Below are positions 18,924-27,167 of a stretch of 64,000 nucleotides of DNA, one piece after another. The notes below the pieces were generated by a model that saw only the letters and a program-made list of their open reading frames with translations, had not been told where the DNA came from and searched no databases. The stretch lies in the NCBI RefSeq assembly GCF_000419525.1, contig NZ_ATTE01000001.1:868001-932000 (forward strand). The letters are read 5' to 3'. This stretch comes from Leucothrix mucor DSM 2157 (lineage in GTDB: Bacteria > Pseudomonadota > Gammaproteobacteria > Thiotrichales > Thiotrichaceae). Position numbers and translations under genes: made by a program. The first letter of the stretch is position 1. The number at the start of each line of letters is the position of its first letter.

Positions 18924-18998
18924 CCAAGCATCGGTCTTAAACTTTCTTCGTCGACTCACCTTGCTCGTAAGGCTTGGGGTAACTTAAGACCGATGCTT
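18924..18998. repeat. Covarying hairpin repeat, copy 2
   Basis: A perfect 15-bp inverted repeat (18926-18940 with 18984-18998) surrounds a core closely similar to that of copy 1 (TCTTCG.CGACTCAC...GCTCGTAAGG). Relative to copy 1, at least two arm positions differ with matching changes on the opposite arm, and one extra base pair is inserted, so pairing rather than sequence is preserved. It lies between the GyrI-like gene and the MORN gene. Confidence 0.75.
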
Positions 18999-19029
18999 TG
19001 TGCTGTTTAGGTAGGACGATTGAGTATGC

Positions 19030-19809
19030 TTAAGGCTGTGGTTTGCCGTTTTGCCATTGACCTGAGTACTGACCCCCTGAGGCTAAAGTGATTGTGCCTT
19101 GGCCATGCGGCACACCGTCATTTATCTGGCCGGTATAGACATCACCATTGCTGAATTGAATCGTTCCCTGACCATGTGGCTGGCCATTTTTTAGCGGGCC
19201 TTGATAGCGATAGCCGTCGGGTGAGGTAATAGTGACCTGGCCATGAGGCTCGCCTTTTAAGTAGTTTGCCTGAATGACGGTGCCATCTGCTTTTACTGTT
19301 CTACCTTGGCCATGGCGTTCGCCCATGTGAAATGTGCCGGTGAAGACGGCTCCACTCTCAAATTCATAGCGACCTTGCCCATGCTTTTTTCCCCTATTAA
19401 AGCCGCCAATGTAGCGTTCTTTTTTAGTGATAACGAGCGTGCCTTTTCCATGAAATTGGCCATTTGAAAAGCTTCCGACATACACCATGCCATCATTGGT
19501 GGTTAGTTTGCCTTGGCCATGTTTTTCACCGTTATGGAAGCTACCGTTATAGGTATAACTTGTAGTAATCAACTGGCCTTTGCCTTGCATCGTGCCATTG
19601 ACGAACTGGCCTGAGTATTTAAATTTTCCATCGGCAGATTGTGCCAGCCCGTAGCCGTGAGGGCCGTGCTCGTTGCAGCCGCCTTTGAAGCTTATCTTTT
19701 CGCCTTGGATATTGACGTAGCAATTATTGGCTGCCGTTGCTGTGATGGGCTGAAAGTAGGTGAGTGCCGCGATGAGGGACGTTAGCAAGAGTTTGGACAT
19801 GGTTGGCAT
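19030..19809 (-). CDS. Exported MORN-repeat protein
   Basis: A secreted or periplasmic protein of about 259 aa. An N-terminal signal peptide (KLLLTSLIAALTYFQPITATAA) is followed by about nine tandem MORN repeats of 23 residues with the pattern Y.G.F.NG..HGQG (for example YNGSFHNGEKHGQGKL, FTGTFHMGERHGQGRT, YTGQINDGVPHGQGTI). MORN arrays form elongated beta-sheets, sometimes binding lipids or proteins. The ATG at 19809 has AAAGGA seven bases upstream; ATGs at 19815 and 19800 are alternatives. Conserved cysteines near the N-terminus (NNCYVN, GGCNEHG) may form a disulfide. Its role is unknown. Confidence 0.85.
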   Translation of the reverse strand: MPTMSKLLLTSLIAALTYFQPITATAANNCYVNIQGEKISFKGGCNEHGPHGYGLAQSADGKFKYSGQFVNGTMQGKGQLITTSYTYNGSFHNGEKHGQGKLTTNDGMVYVGSFSNGQFHGKGTLVITKKERYIGGFNRGKKHGQGRYEFESGAVFTGTFHMGERHGQGRTVKADGTVIQANYLKGEPHGQVTITSPDGYRYQGPLKNGQPHGQGTIQFSNGDVYTGQINDGVPHGQGTITLASGGQYSGQWQNGKPQP

Positions 19810-20167
19810 GAGCATTTCCTTTAGTAGAAAAGTAATTTTGAATCTATTGTTGGGAGTAAGTCCTGTATGTATGGGATTCCTACATTCTAACGTTAAAGAA
19901 TTACTAATTTGATAGTAATTTAAGTTTTATGTCTACTTTAAGAGCATTAAAAGCTATTAAATATCCTTTTTATCTCATTACTAATGCCGTTCTTAGTTTT
20001 TTAGACGTGAACAATTACTGTAATTACGCTAACTATTTATTCGGTGTGAGTGCGATTAATAACGGTGTTTGTCAATACTCAGAGTCCTGAAGAGGCTTAA
20101 GGAATTTATGCTCTCTAGCAATCAATACTTTCATTGCTTCCCCCATTCCCCTTGTAGTAGCATTCGC
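19810..20167. other. AT-rich intergenic region without a gene
   Basis: No convincing coding region is present. It contains an 8-bp inverted repeat at 19899-19906/19913-19920 (AATTACTA/TAGTAATT), and presumably holds the MORN gene promoter on the minus strand and the riboswitch-ribH promoter on the plus strand. Confidence 0.5.
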
Positions 20168-20305
20168 TCATTCTCAGGGCGGGGTGCAATTCCCCACCGG
20201 CGGTAAGTACCCTCGTACAAGCCCGCGAGCGCCAAGGTTTCCTTGGGTCAGCAGATCCGGTTAAATTCCGGAGCCGACGGTCATAGTCCGGATGAAAGAG
20301 AATCC
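20168..20305 (+). ncRNA. FMN riboswitch (RFN element)
   Basis: The conserved RFN core is plain: TCTCAGGGCGGGGTG near the 5' end, CCCCACCGGCGGTAA, the AGCCCGCGAGCGCC segment, GGTCAGCAGATCCGGT, and closing TCCGGATGAAAGAGAA. It lies about 90 bases upstream of the lumazine synthase gene. The stretch between the aptamer and the AUG holds a small hairpin (near 20318-20343) and a T-rich run near 20369, which may be the expression platform. FMN binding is expected to repress ribH. Confidence 0.95.
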
Positions 20306-20395
20306 TTCCAGCGGTAGCTTGCGTCTGTCATAAGACGTAAGGCTCGTTCCGTTGTGTTGTTCTGCCCTGTTTTTTCACCCCAAGGATCTGAACAC

Positions 20396-20854
20396 ATGAC
20401 GATTAAACACAGTAAAATTGCATTCATCCGCGCGCGCTGGCATTCAGAGATTGTCGATCAGGCATTTGAGGGCTTTAAGGCTCAGGCGGATGAGTTGGGT
20501 TTCTCAGCAGAAAACATTGTGGTATTTGATGCGCCAGGTGCGTTTGAGATTCCTTTTCTGGCTAAAGTACTTGCCGAAAATCAAGAATTCGATGCGATTG
20601 TAGGCGCTGCGTGGGTAGTCGATGGCGGCATTTACCGTCACGATTTTGTGGCATCTGCGGTGGTTGATGGCTTGATGCAAGTTCAGTTATCGACTGGCGT
20701 GCCAGTGTTCTCAGTGTCGCTAACCCCTCACCAATATCAGGAAACCGAGTTTCATAACGAGACTTACATTCGCCATATGTACGCTAAAGGCCAAGAGGCG
20801 GCAAAAGCAGTTACCGCCCAGTTGCAGGTGTTAGCGAGTATTCAAGGGGCTTAA
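20396..20854 (+). CDS. ribH: 6,7-dimethyl-8-ribityllumazine synthase, type II (RibH2-like)
   Basis: Condenses 5-amino-6-ribitylaminouracil with dihydroxybutanone phosphate, the penultimate step of riboflavin synthesis. From the ATG at 20396 (AAGGA upstream) the protein has 152 aa. Motifs: IRARWHSEIVDQA (the Trp in place of the usual Phe is a type II feature), APGAFEIPFLAK, and VVDGGIYRHDFVA with the catalytic His. These match the RibH2 class known from Brucella and rhizobia, which forms decamers. It is a single gene under an FMN riboswitch with no other rib genes beside it, so it is probably a second lumazine synthase used when flavin is low. Confidence 0.88.
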   Translation: MTIKHSKIAFIRARWHSEIVDQAFEGFKAQADELGFSAENIVVFDAPGAFEIPFLAKVLAENQEFDAIVGAAWVVDGGIYRHDFVASAVVDGLMQVQLSTGVPVFSVSLTPHQYQETEFHNETYIRHMYAKGQEAAKAVTAQLQVLASIQGA

Positions 20855-20905
20855 TTGTGCTGGGCATTTAATGCAAGCGGCAGTTATTCCAATGCCTAGT
20901 GCGCC

Positions 20906-20939
20906 GCTGGCCTATTCCACTAATAGCGAATAGGCCAGC
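20906..20939. terminator. Hairpin between ribH and the SDR gene
   Basis: A perfect 12-bp inverted repeat (GCTGGCCTATTC at 20906-20917, complement at 20928-20939) lies between convergent genes. A U-tract is lacking, so it may be a bidirectional terminator or only a structured 3' end. Confidence 0.5.
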
Positions 20940-20974
20940 AGCAAGAAAACTCCGTCACGTCAGCGCCTTTAGGC

Positions 20975-21754
20975 TTAGCTCATCCACTGGCCGCCATCGA
21001 CGTTGTAGGTCTGCGCGACAATGTAGTCTGCATCGCTGCTGGCAAGGAACACTGCCATCCCCGTTAAGTCTTCGGCCACGCCCATACGGCCATGTGGCAC
21101 GCCTTTAGCGACTTGCTTTTTCTTCTCGCCTGGCTGTAGGTTTTCATATTTAGCAAAGAAGGCATCCACGATATCCCAATGCTCACCATCGACCACGCCC
21201 GGTGAAATCGCATTCACATTAATGCCGTGCTTGATAAGATCCAGACCCAGCGATTGAGTCAGGCTGATAATGGCCGCTTTGGTCGAGCAGTAAACGGCGA
21301 CTAATGGCTCACCACGACGACCGGCTTGGCTGGCCATATTAATGATTTTGCCGCCTTCGCCGCGCTCAATCATGTGCTTAGCAACGGCTTGGGCAGTGAA
21401 CAAGGAGCCAGCCACATTCACAGCGTAGAGTTTGTCGAAGTCTTTGCGCTCAATTTCAACCGTTGGAGCGGCGCTAAATAGGGCGGCATTATTGATCAGA
21501 ATATCGATCTTACCCATGCGCGCGATGGACTCTGTCACGCAGGTATCAATGCTGTCTTGTTTCGTGACGTCTAAGCTCAGCGCGATGCAGTTTTCGCCCA
21601 GTTCTTTGGCGGTTTCTTCAGCGCGTTCGATATTCACATCGCCAATAACGACTTTGGCACCTTCAGCAATATAGCGCTCTGCAAAGCTACGGCCAATGCC
21701 GCGCGCTGCGCCGGTGATTAATGCAACACGACCTTCTAAGCGTTTATAGTTCAT
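20975..21754 (-). CDS. SDR-family oxidoreductase (sorbitol/polyol dehydrogenase-like)
   Basis: Classical short-chain dehydrogenase/reductase of 259 aa. Cofactor motif TGAARGIGRSFA, NNAA, catalytic Ser in IINMASQAGRRG, and the YCSTK active-site pair (Tyr, Lys) are present; Asp at the end of beta-2 (VVIGDVN) favours NAD. The segment PGVVDGEHWDIVDAFFAKYE resembles the galactitol/L-sorbitol dehydrogenases (SmoS/PolS group), so a polyol substrate is plausible. The ATG at 21754 with GAGGAAA upstream is preferred over one ten codons earlier. Confidence 0.85.
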   Translation of the reverse strand: MNYKRLEGRVALITGAARGIGRSFAERYIAEGAKVVIGDVNIERAEETAKELGENCIALSLDVTKQDSIDTCVTESIARMGKIDILINNAALFSAAPTVEIERKDFDKLYAVNVAGSLFTAQAVAKHMIERGEGGKIINMASQAGRRGEPLVAVYCSTKAAIISLTQSLGLDLIKHGINVNAISPGVVDGEHWDIVDAFFAKYENLQPGEKKKQVAKGVPHGRMGVAEDLTGMAVFLASSDADYIVAQTYNVDGGQWMS

Positions 21755-22037
21755 GATAATTTCCTCTGTTTTGGGCGGGTTCAATTTGGGTTTTACAATC
21801 GGTATTTAAGCGCGGCTTACTCCGAATTTCGAAGCTGCAACTGTACTGGAAATAGCGGTTTAACAGCTATATTTTTTCGTGCCTGCAGGGCTGTGTTTTG
21901 ATGTCAATACAGTCAGACGTGACGACTCAATTGCTTGAGGCACGTTCAGTTATAAAGGGTCCCTGGATGCGGTGTAACAGCAAGTCATAAGGACCAAGCT
22001 TTCCAACATTAACTTATAGAAATTTTTAAATTATTTT

Positions 22038-22144
22038 CTTGAAAAGCACTGGATCGACCTTAGATTTGTATTACCGACGCTTCGACTCTCTGAGTGTTTT
22101 GTCGGTAAACCAATCATTTAATTCGTATAGCTTCTATTGGAGAA
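22038..22144 (+). promoter_or_regulatory. Candidate heat-shock promoter and leader hairpin of hsp20
   Basis: The gene-free stretch 21785-22150 upstream of the small heat-shock gene contains CTTGAA at 22038, a match to the RpoH -35 element, with a weak -10-like region near 22056-22062. The leader then forms an 8-bp perfect hairpin, TTACCGAC (22071-22078) with GTCGGTAA (22101-22108). The Shine-Dalgarno GGAGA (22139-22143) can pair weakly with TTCT at 22132. This could be a heat-regulated leader, but the evidence is structural only. Confidence 0.35.
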
Positions 22145-22150
22145 TATGTT

Positions 22151-22624
22151 ATGAACACAATCGATTTATCACCACTTTACCGTAACAGCATTGGCTTTGA
22201 TCGCATGGCAACCCTGTTGGATAATGCGCTAAGAACAGAGTCTGCTAGCCCCGGTTATCCCCCTTATAACATTGAGGTGCTGGAAGAAAACCGCTACGCA
22301 ATTTCACTTGCGATTGCCGGATTTGCTGAAAGCGATCTTGATATCAGCGTTGAAAAAGGAGTGCTCACCGTTCGCGGTAAGAAGTCTGATGAGGTAGAGC
22401 GTAAGTACCTGCATCAAGGCATTGCCAACCGTGCATTTGAGCGTAAATTTAACTTGGCTGACCACATTGAAGTGACCGCAGCGGATCTGTCAAACGGACT
22501 GCTGACCATTAGCTTGGTGAAAGAAATTCCGGAAGCCATGAAGCCAAAAAGCATCGCGATTAACTCAGGATCAGCCAAAGCTAACCTTGAGCAGAAAGCG
22601 GATGCTACGGTTAGAGCCGCGTAA
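22151..22624 (+). CDS. Small heat-shock protein Hsp20 (IbpA-like)
   Basis: A 157-aa alpha-crystallin-domain holdase that binds unfolding proteins in the cytoplasm. The N-terminus (SPLYRNSIGFDRMATLLDNAL) and the crystallin domain (YPPYNIEVLEENRYAISLAIAGF, VRGKK, LHQGIANRAFERKFNLADHIEV, LSNGLLTISL, PEAMKPKSIAI) are those of the IbpA/IbpB group. GGAGA lies seven bases before the ATG. The C-terminal IxI-type anchoring motif is present as KSIAI. It stands alone and ends before a strong terminator. Confidence 0.93.
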   Translation: MNTIDLSPLYRNSIGFDRMATLLDNALRTESASPGYPPYNIEVLEENRYAISLAIAGFAESDLDISVEKGVLTVRGKKSDEVERKYLHQGIANRAFERKFNLADHIEVTAADLSNGLLTISLVKEIPEAMKPKSIAINSGSAKANLEQKADATVRAA

Positions 22625-22682
22625 ATGAAAGAAGCCTGAAAGTAGTGCTGGAGTGCTACTTAAGGGTTAGTTGTAACGACGG

Positions 22683-22716
22683 TGGCGTGGATGGGAAACT
22701 GTCCACGCCATTTTTA
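22683..22716 (+). terminator. Rho-independent terminator after hsp20 (shared-loop type)
   Basis: A 9-bp perfect stem (22683-22691 with 22702-22710) with the 10-base loop TGGGAAACTG is followed by T5. The terminator at 27715 has the same loop and the same stem except for one compensated base pair. Confidence 0.88.
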
Positions 22717-23583
22717 TTTTCTAAACAGCATCTGTTTGGCGGCAATTAACGCGCCAGCCGTAATAAAAGCGCAAGCCAATCCAATCGCCCACGTGTATTC
22801 CGCAAAGCCCACCGCAATTAATGCCAGCGATGAAAACAGCGGCGCTAAATACGAAGCTGCGCCCAGCACCTGAATATCGCCATGCTTCATTCCATAATCC
22901 CACACGTAAAATGCGAAGCCTACTGGACCGAGCCCTAAGCATAAAACTGCTCCCCATTCCATCGCGTCAGCTGGCCAAACTGTTTGCTCTAACAAGCTAT
23001 GTGCGATGACGGCGCAGATTGAAGTCGCCAGACAAAAGCCTGTCACTACATCGGTTGAGACCTCGGAAAAACGTCGTAAAATCACCGAATAACTGGACCA
23101 TATCAGCGCGCAGAGTAAGGCCATCGAATAGCCAAATAAATATTCTGAGCGAAACTCAACCGCACTGCCGCCAGTCACAATCAAACCTGCACCCACTAAG
23201 CCTAACGAGCCGCCCACTAAATGATTCCAGCGCAGCCGTTCACCCGGTAACAACGCCGAAAATAAGATAATCAGCAACGGCCATAAGTAGGCGATCAAAC
23301 CCGCTTCAATGGGTGGTGCATTTTTTAGCGCGGTGAAATAGGCAAAGTGATAACCAAATAGTGCGCCCACGCCAATCACCCATACCTTCACCGGCTGACG
23401 TAATGCGCGAATGGCATGCGGGCGGAATATCCAGCTAACTAAACCAATCATGCCACCTAAGGCAAAGGTCATTGCCATGAGTTGAAACGGCGGCACATTG
23501 CCACTGGCTGCAGTAAATAAGGCCAGTAACGACCATAGCAAAATAGCGATAAAGCCGATAAGGGTTGAAGCGGAACGGGTCAT
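22714..23583 (-). CDS. EamA/DMT-family exporter (YddG-like)
   Basis: A ten-helix drug/metabolite transporter of 289 aa with two EamA halves. The N-terminal IAILLWSLLALFTAASGNVPPFQL and APPIEAGLIAYLWPLLIILFSALLPGERL match the aromatic amino-acid exporter YddG group, as does FYVWDYGMKHGDIQVLGAASYLAPLFSSLAL. Export of aromatic amino acids or related compounds is therefore likely. The AraC gene immediately upstream and on the same strand could regulate it. Its 3' end overlaps the U-tract of the convergent hsp20 terminator. Confidence 0.85.
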   Translation of the reverse strand: MTRSASTLIGFIAILLWSLLALFTAASGNVPPFQLMAMTFALGGMIGLVSWIFRPHAIRALRQPVKVWVIGVGALFGYHFAYFTALKNAPPIEAGLIAYLWPLLIILFSALLPGERLRWNHLVGGSLGLVGAGLIVTGGSAVEFRSEYLFGYSMALLCALIWSSYSVILRRFSEVSTDVVTGFCLATSICAVIAHSLLEQTVWPADAMEWGAVLCLGLGPVGFAFYVWDYGMKHGDIQVLGAASYLAPLFSSLALIAVGFAEYTWAIGLACAFITAGALIAAKQMLFRK

Positions 23584-23791
23584 TGGGTCGGTGCTCGTTG
23601 GTTAAAGTGATCAAGTAAATCAGGCAGAGTCATAAAACGCTGCCACAATTGAGGGGGATAACTTTAACTGAAAACGAATGAGTCAATTGTGCTGAAAAGC
23701 CGATTTACAGATTCACGACGCCGAAGTTTTAACAGGTCATGAGGCGAAAAGGGATATGAGTCATTGATGAGCCAGTAAACGCTACAAGATT

Positions 23792-24502
23792 TTAGCGTGC
23801 CATCACGCTGCGTGGCGTTTGCCCAAAGTAAGCCGTGAAGCGGCGGCTAAATGCTGATTGATCCTGATAGCCGACTTTCTCCGCAACCAATTGTGCTGGA
23901 AAGTCAGTATTCGCCAGCAGTGCACGGGCTTTTTCCATGCGCTTCATTAATAGGTATTGTCCGCAGGTTTTGCCGGTTTGTTTTTTAAATAGCATTTTTA
24001 ACTGACTTACGCTGAGGTTGGCGTGGCTAGCCAGTTCATCCAGCGAGGGGGATTCAGCAAGGTCTGCCGTTAAGCGCTCGAGTACGCGGGCAATGCGTGG
24101 ATCAATTCGGGGGAGAAAGTCCTCTGTTTCCAACAGCTGCTTAAACAGCGTCATCATCGAGTCTTCCAGCGCCACATTTAAATGATGTTCCAGTTGAGCT
24201 TCGGCAAATTTACAAAAGTGCTGCAGGGCATTGGAAGTGGCAACGAATGGCGTGTTGATGCTGAGAAGGTTGGCCGGAAGCTTGCGAAGGTCTGCGACTA
24301 GAAAACGTGCTTGTTCTAGTGCCTTAAAGCTGTGGGTGACGCTGGCTTTAATAATGGCGCAATGACCAATGCCAACCGCATAGCACTTATCTCCTACCGT
24401 CATTTCAATAATGCCATGCAGCGGCAACACCAGTTGATGATAGTCGTGCTGATGAGAGTCTAGCGTGGGGTGATAGCGGCGGATTGAGAGTTTATCTGTC
24501 AT
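23792..24502 (-). CDS. AraC-family transcriptional regulator
   Basis: A 236-aa regulator with an N-terminal cupin-type sensor (HPTLDSHQHDYHQLVLPLHGIIEM...GHCAIIKASVTHSF) and a C-terminal pair of helix-turn-helix motifs (SLDELASHANLSVSQLKMLFKKQTGKT and PAQLVAEKVGYQDQSAFSRRFTAYFGQTP). The sensor part has the His-rich strand seen in AraC cupins. Its likely target is the exporter gene 208 bases downstream; the inducer is unknown. Confidence 0.9.
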   Translation of the reverse strand: MTDKLSIRRYHPTLDSHQHDYHQLVLPLHGIIEMTVGDKCYAVGIGHCAIIKASVTHSFKALEQARFLVADLRKLPANLLSINTPFVATSNALQHFCKFAEAQLEHHLNVALEDSMMTLFKQLLETEDFLPRIDPRIARVLERLTADLAESPSLDELASHANLSVSQLKMLFKKQTGKTCGQYLLMKRMEKARALLANTDFPAQLVAEKVGYQDQSAFSRRFTAYFGQTPRSVMAR

Positions 24503-24603
24503 GCCATCAAAAGTACCATAAATGATACTTCATTCCATGATTACATCGAGGGCAAAAACCGCAAGACCTTCTCTCAGTATCAACTGAAAGAAGAGGCAAA
24601 AGT

Positions 24604-25344
24604 TTAAGGCTTAATCATCCAAGCTATGCAAGATGAATTCCAAAAGGTTTCCACCAAGCGCTGGCAAGCACTTTCATACTTGATCAATAAAGGATGAAAC
24701 ATCGCTGGCCAGCGCTCTATGTCTTTCACAAACTTTCCGGTTAGCGTCTGCGGCTCAAAATGCTGCAATACTTCTGTCGACTCCATCACTTCCACATAGG
24801 TTTGTGGTACGCAATCCATCTGGCGATAAGCCACGGTGATATAACCTAAATATTGCTCGGTCGGTTTCAGATTTTCAGCGGTGACTCTGGCGCGGTAGTA
24901 GTAAAAGGGCAAACCTTGATAATCTCTGGTGATCTTGTCATGCGCCTTTAAAAAGGGCACCCCTTCATAATAATCCATGCGCAGGGCATCGCTTTGCCTG
25001 ATGAGGTACATCTTGCCATAAACCCGTTCGCCGGGCGCGTGATCCGCCGAGGCAAAGCCGTGATCTTTGTAAAAACCACTTTGGGTAAAGCACAGGGCGG
25101 CATCTTCCAATACGTAGTCGAATGACTCGTAAATGGTCATGCAGCGCTCCTGTAAAATATCAGGGCTCAGGTTTGCGCCAAAGGCAAAATAATAGATTTT
25201 ACGGTCATCTTGCGGGCGTAATAGTCGCAAGAGATTGGCCCATTCAAAACCTAGCTTCCACAAAAGAATACGTAGCAAAATGGCTGTCCTGATTTGGTTA
25301 AAAACGGAATCATAGCAGAGGTGTTCGTTGATTGGATAAAACAC
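24604..25344 (-). CDS. Gamma-glutamylcyclotransferase-like (GGCT fold) protein
   Basis: The landmark YYFAFGANLSPDILQERC near residue 51 is the substrate-binding loop of the gamma-glutamylcyclotransferase fold, and MDYYEGVP carries the position of the catalytic Glu. The C-terminal half differs from ChaC and YtfP types. The first 45 residues are not part of the domain, and the true start may be a later codon (for instance a TTG before LRILLWKLG), so the N-terminus is uncertain. The substrate is unknown. Confidence 0.7.
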   Translation of the reverse strand: MFYPINEHLCYDSVFNQIRTAILLRILLWKLGFEWANLLRLLRPQDDRKIYYFAFGANLSPDILQERCMTIYESFDYVLEDAALCFTQSGFYKDHGFASADHAPGERVYGKMYLIRQSDALRMDYYEGVPFLKAHDKITRDYQGLPFYYYRARVTAENLKPTEQYLGYITVAYRQMDCVPQTYVEVMESTEVLQHFEPQTLTGKFVKDIERWPAMFHPLLIKYESACQRLVETFWNSSCIAWMIKP

Positions 25345-25465
25345 TCCTTTTGTCAGTCATATCACACCCCTCATGGCGACGGCTCTGAAGCTTCTGAGGG
25401 GATTCAACTAGTGTCTTATTATTAATTATTTGTTTTCTAATATTCAATAATAAAGGCATTAAAAA

Positions 25466-27151
25466 ATGAGATTTAAACGACGTTTGATCGGCCTGGCACT
25501 GCTTGCGGTGCCTTACGGGCAGGCCATGGCTAGCCCTTGGCCAGAAGCCAATCCTGATAATGTGGCCACGGCCCTGGATCAGCCATTAACCATTGGCGTA
25601 TTGAGTAACGACGTTGGCACTGGTTTAGAGCTGGTTGCCGTGAATACCATCACCACCGCTGGTGGCAGCGTAGTACTGAATAGCAATAAGCAAACGGTTA
25701 ACTATCAACCGCCGTCAGGCTTTAAAGGCAATGATGAGTTTTGGTATGACTTTGAAGATGCAGAAGGGCGTGCCAATGCCGCGAAAGTGACTGTGAATGT
25801 GGGCGCTGAAACCGACATTGGTGAACGCCCTGAAGCATGGCCGGTGGCGGTGACCGATACTGCGAGCCTTGCCGAAATGGCAGCCATTATGATTCCGGTA
25901 CTGGATAACGATATTGGTGTCGGTTTAACGCTCAAGTCAGTGAATGAGTGGAGCTTAAATGGCGGCAGAATCAGAATGACAGCTGACCGTAAAACCCTCA
26001 GTTATGAACCCCTGATCCCCACCAGCGAATGGCCTGCTACTGATGAGTTTTGGTATGTGTTTGAGGATGCTTGGGGCCGTACCAATTCCGCGAAAGTTAC
26101 CGTGCTGTTGGGCTATGCTGACAAGCCTGAGGCCTGGCCAGATGCTATTGCTGATTCGGTGACCGTCAATAAAAACACTCCAACTAAAATTAATGTATTG
26201 GTGAATGACGTGGGTGAAGGCTTATCGCTTAAATCCGTCAATACCAGCTCAGTGAACTGGGGAACCATTAGCATTAATGGCGATAAAGCCTTGTACACGC
26301 CACGCTATGACTTCACCGGAGAAGATGAGTTTTGGTATGTATTCGAAGATGCCTGGGGCCGCACTAACAGCGCTAAGGTGAGCATTATGGTGAAAGCACC
26401 GAATGCCGTTTCCCTAAACGATACCGGCGCGCGCACCTGTGGCGACTATGCCTATGACACGGGCGAAGCTCACAATAATGACATCGCAGACTGCACCACA
26501 CTCACCGATACTGATGGCGACCCAATCCCCGCAATCCAAGATGCGATGACCGGTCGAGATGTCACGCACAATGATGATAGCGATGGCATTGCAGGCTTCA
26601 GTTTTACCAAGCTCGATAATGATGGACAGCCATTACCCGCCGAGGCTGAAGACTGGGCATGTGTGAAAGACAATACCACTGGCTATATCTGGGAAAGTAA
26701 AAAGGGGAACGGCTTAGGTCGAAGCGCAGCCGGTTTGCACAGTGCTGATGACACCTACTTCTCGATTCAAAGTAACGGCGGGCCGTTTGCCAGCAATGTT
26801 TGCTACGGGCATAACGCGGATGACGTTAACACCCACTGCCATACTGATAAATTTGTGGATCGCGTGAATGCAGAAGCCTTGTGCGGTATCACTAATTGGC
26901 GCATGCCGATTCTGCCGGAGCTTGAATCATTAGTTAATTATGGCGATAGCGTGTCAGCGATTGATGGCACATTCTTCCCTGAAACAAAGATCGGCCGTTA
27001 CGACTTGTACCTTAGCTCGACAGGCTCGGCAGAGGATTCACTGGTTCGGCGACGGGTTTCCTTCCATCACGGCGGCATGAGCAATACCCCGTATTACATC
27101 GGCAGCTTCGTGCGCTTAGTGAGCGATATCTCCCGTCCGGCACAGCCATAA
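25466..27151 (+). CDS. Secreted protein with three Ig-like repeats and DUF1566 domain
   Basis: Exported 561-aa protein with a signal peptide ending near AMA (residue 22). Three tandem modules of about 95 residues follow, each with the pattern VLxNDVGxGLxLxxVN...DEFWYxFEDAxGRxNxAKV, typical of cadherin/VCBS-like bacterial Ig modules. A linker containing Asp/Asn-rich DTDGDPIP leads to a C-terminal DUF1566 (Lcl C-terminal, C-lectin-like) domain with the hallmark NWRMPILPELESLVNY and a terminal VRLV strand. Four or more cysteines in the last domain could form disulfides. It is probably a surface or periplasmic adhesion-type protein; the following gene encodes another DUF1566 protein 16 bases downstream. 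Confidence 0.75.
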   Translation: MRFKRRLIGLALLAVPYGQAMASPWPEANPDNVATALDQPLTIGVLSNDVGTGLELVAVNTITTAGGSVVLNSNKQTVNYQPPSGFKGNDEFWYDFEDAEGRANAAKVTVNVGAETDIGERPEAWPVAVTDTASLAEMAAIMIPVLDNDIGVGLTLKSVNEWSLNGGRIRMTADRKTLSYEPLIPTSEWPATDEFWYVFEDAWGRTNSAKVTVLLGYADKPEAWPDAIADSVTVNKNTPTKINVLVNDVGEGLSLKSVNTSSVNWGTISINGDKALYTPRYDFTGEDEFWYVFEDAWGRTNSAKVSIMVKAPNAVSLNDTGARTCGDYAYDTGEAHNNDIADCTTLTDTDGDPIPAIQDAMTGRDVTHNDDSDGIAGFSFTKLDNDGQPLPAEAEDWACVKDNTTGYIWESKKGNGLGRSAAGLHSADDTYFSIQSNGGPFASNVCYGHNADDVNTHCHTDKFVDRVNAEALCGITNWRMPILPELESLVNYGDSVSAIDGTFFPETKIGRYDLYLSSTGSAEDSLVRRRVSFHHGGMSNTPYYIGSFVRLVSDISRPAQP

Positions 27152-27167
27152 CCGCAAGGAAACAATC

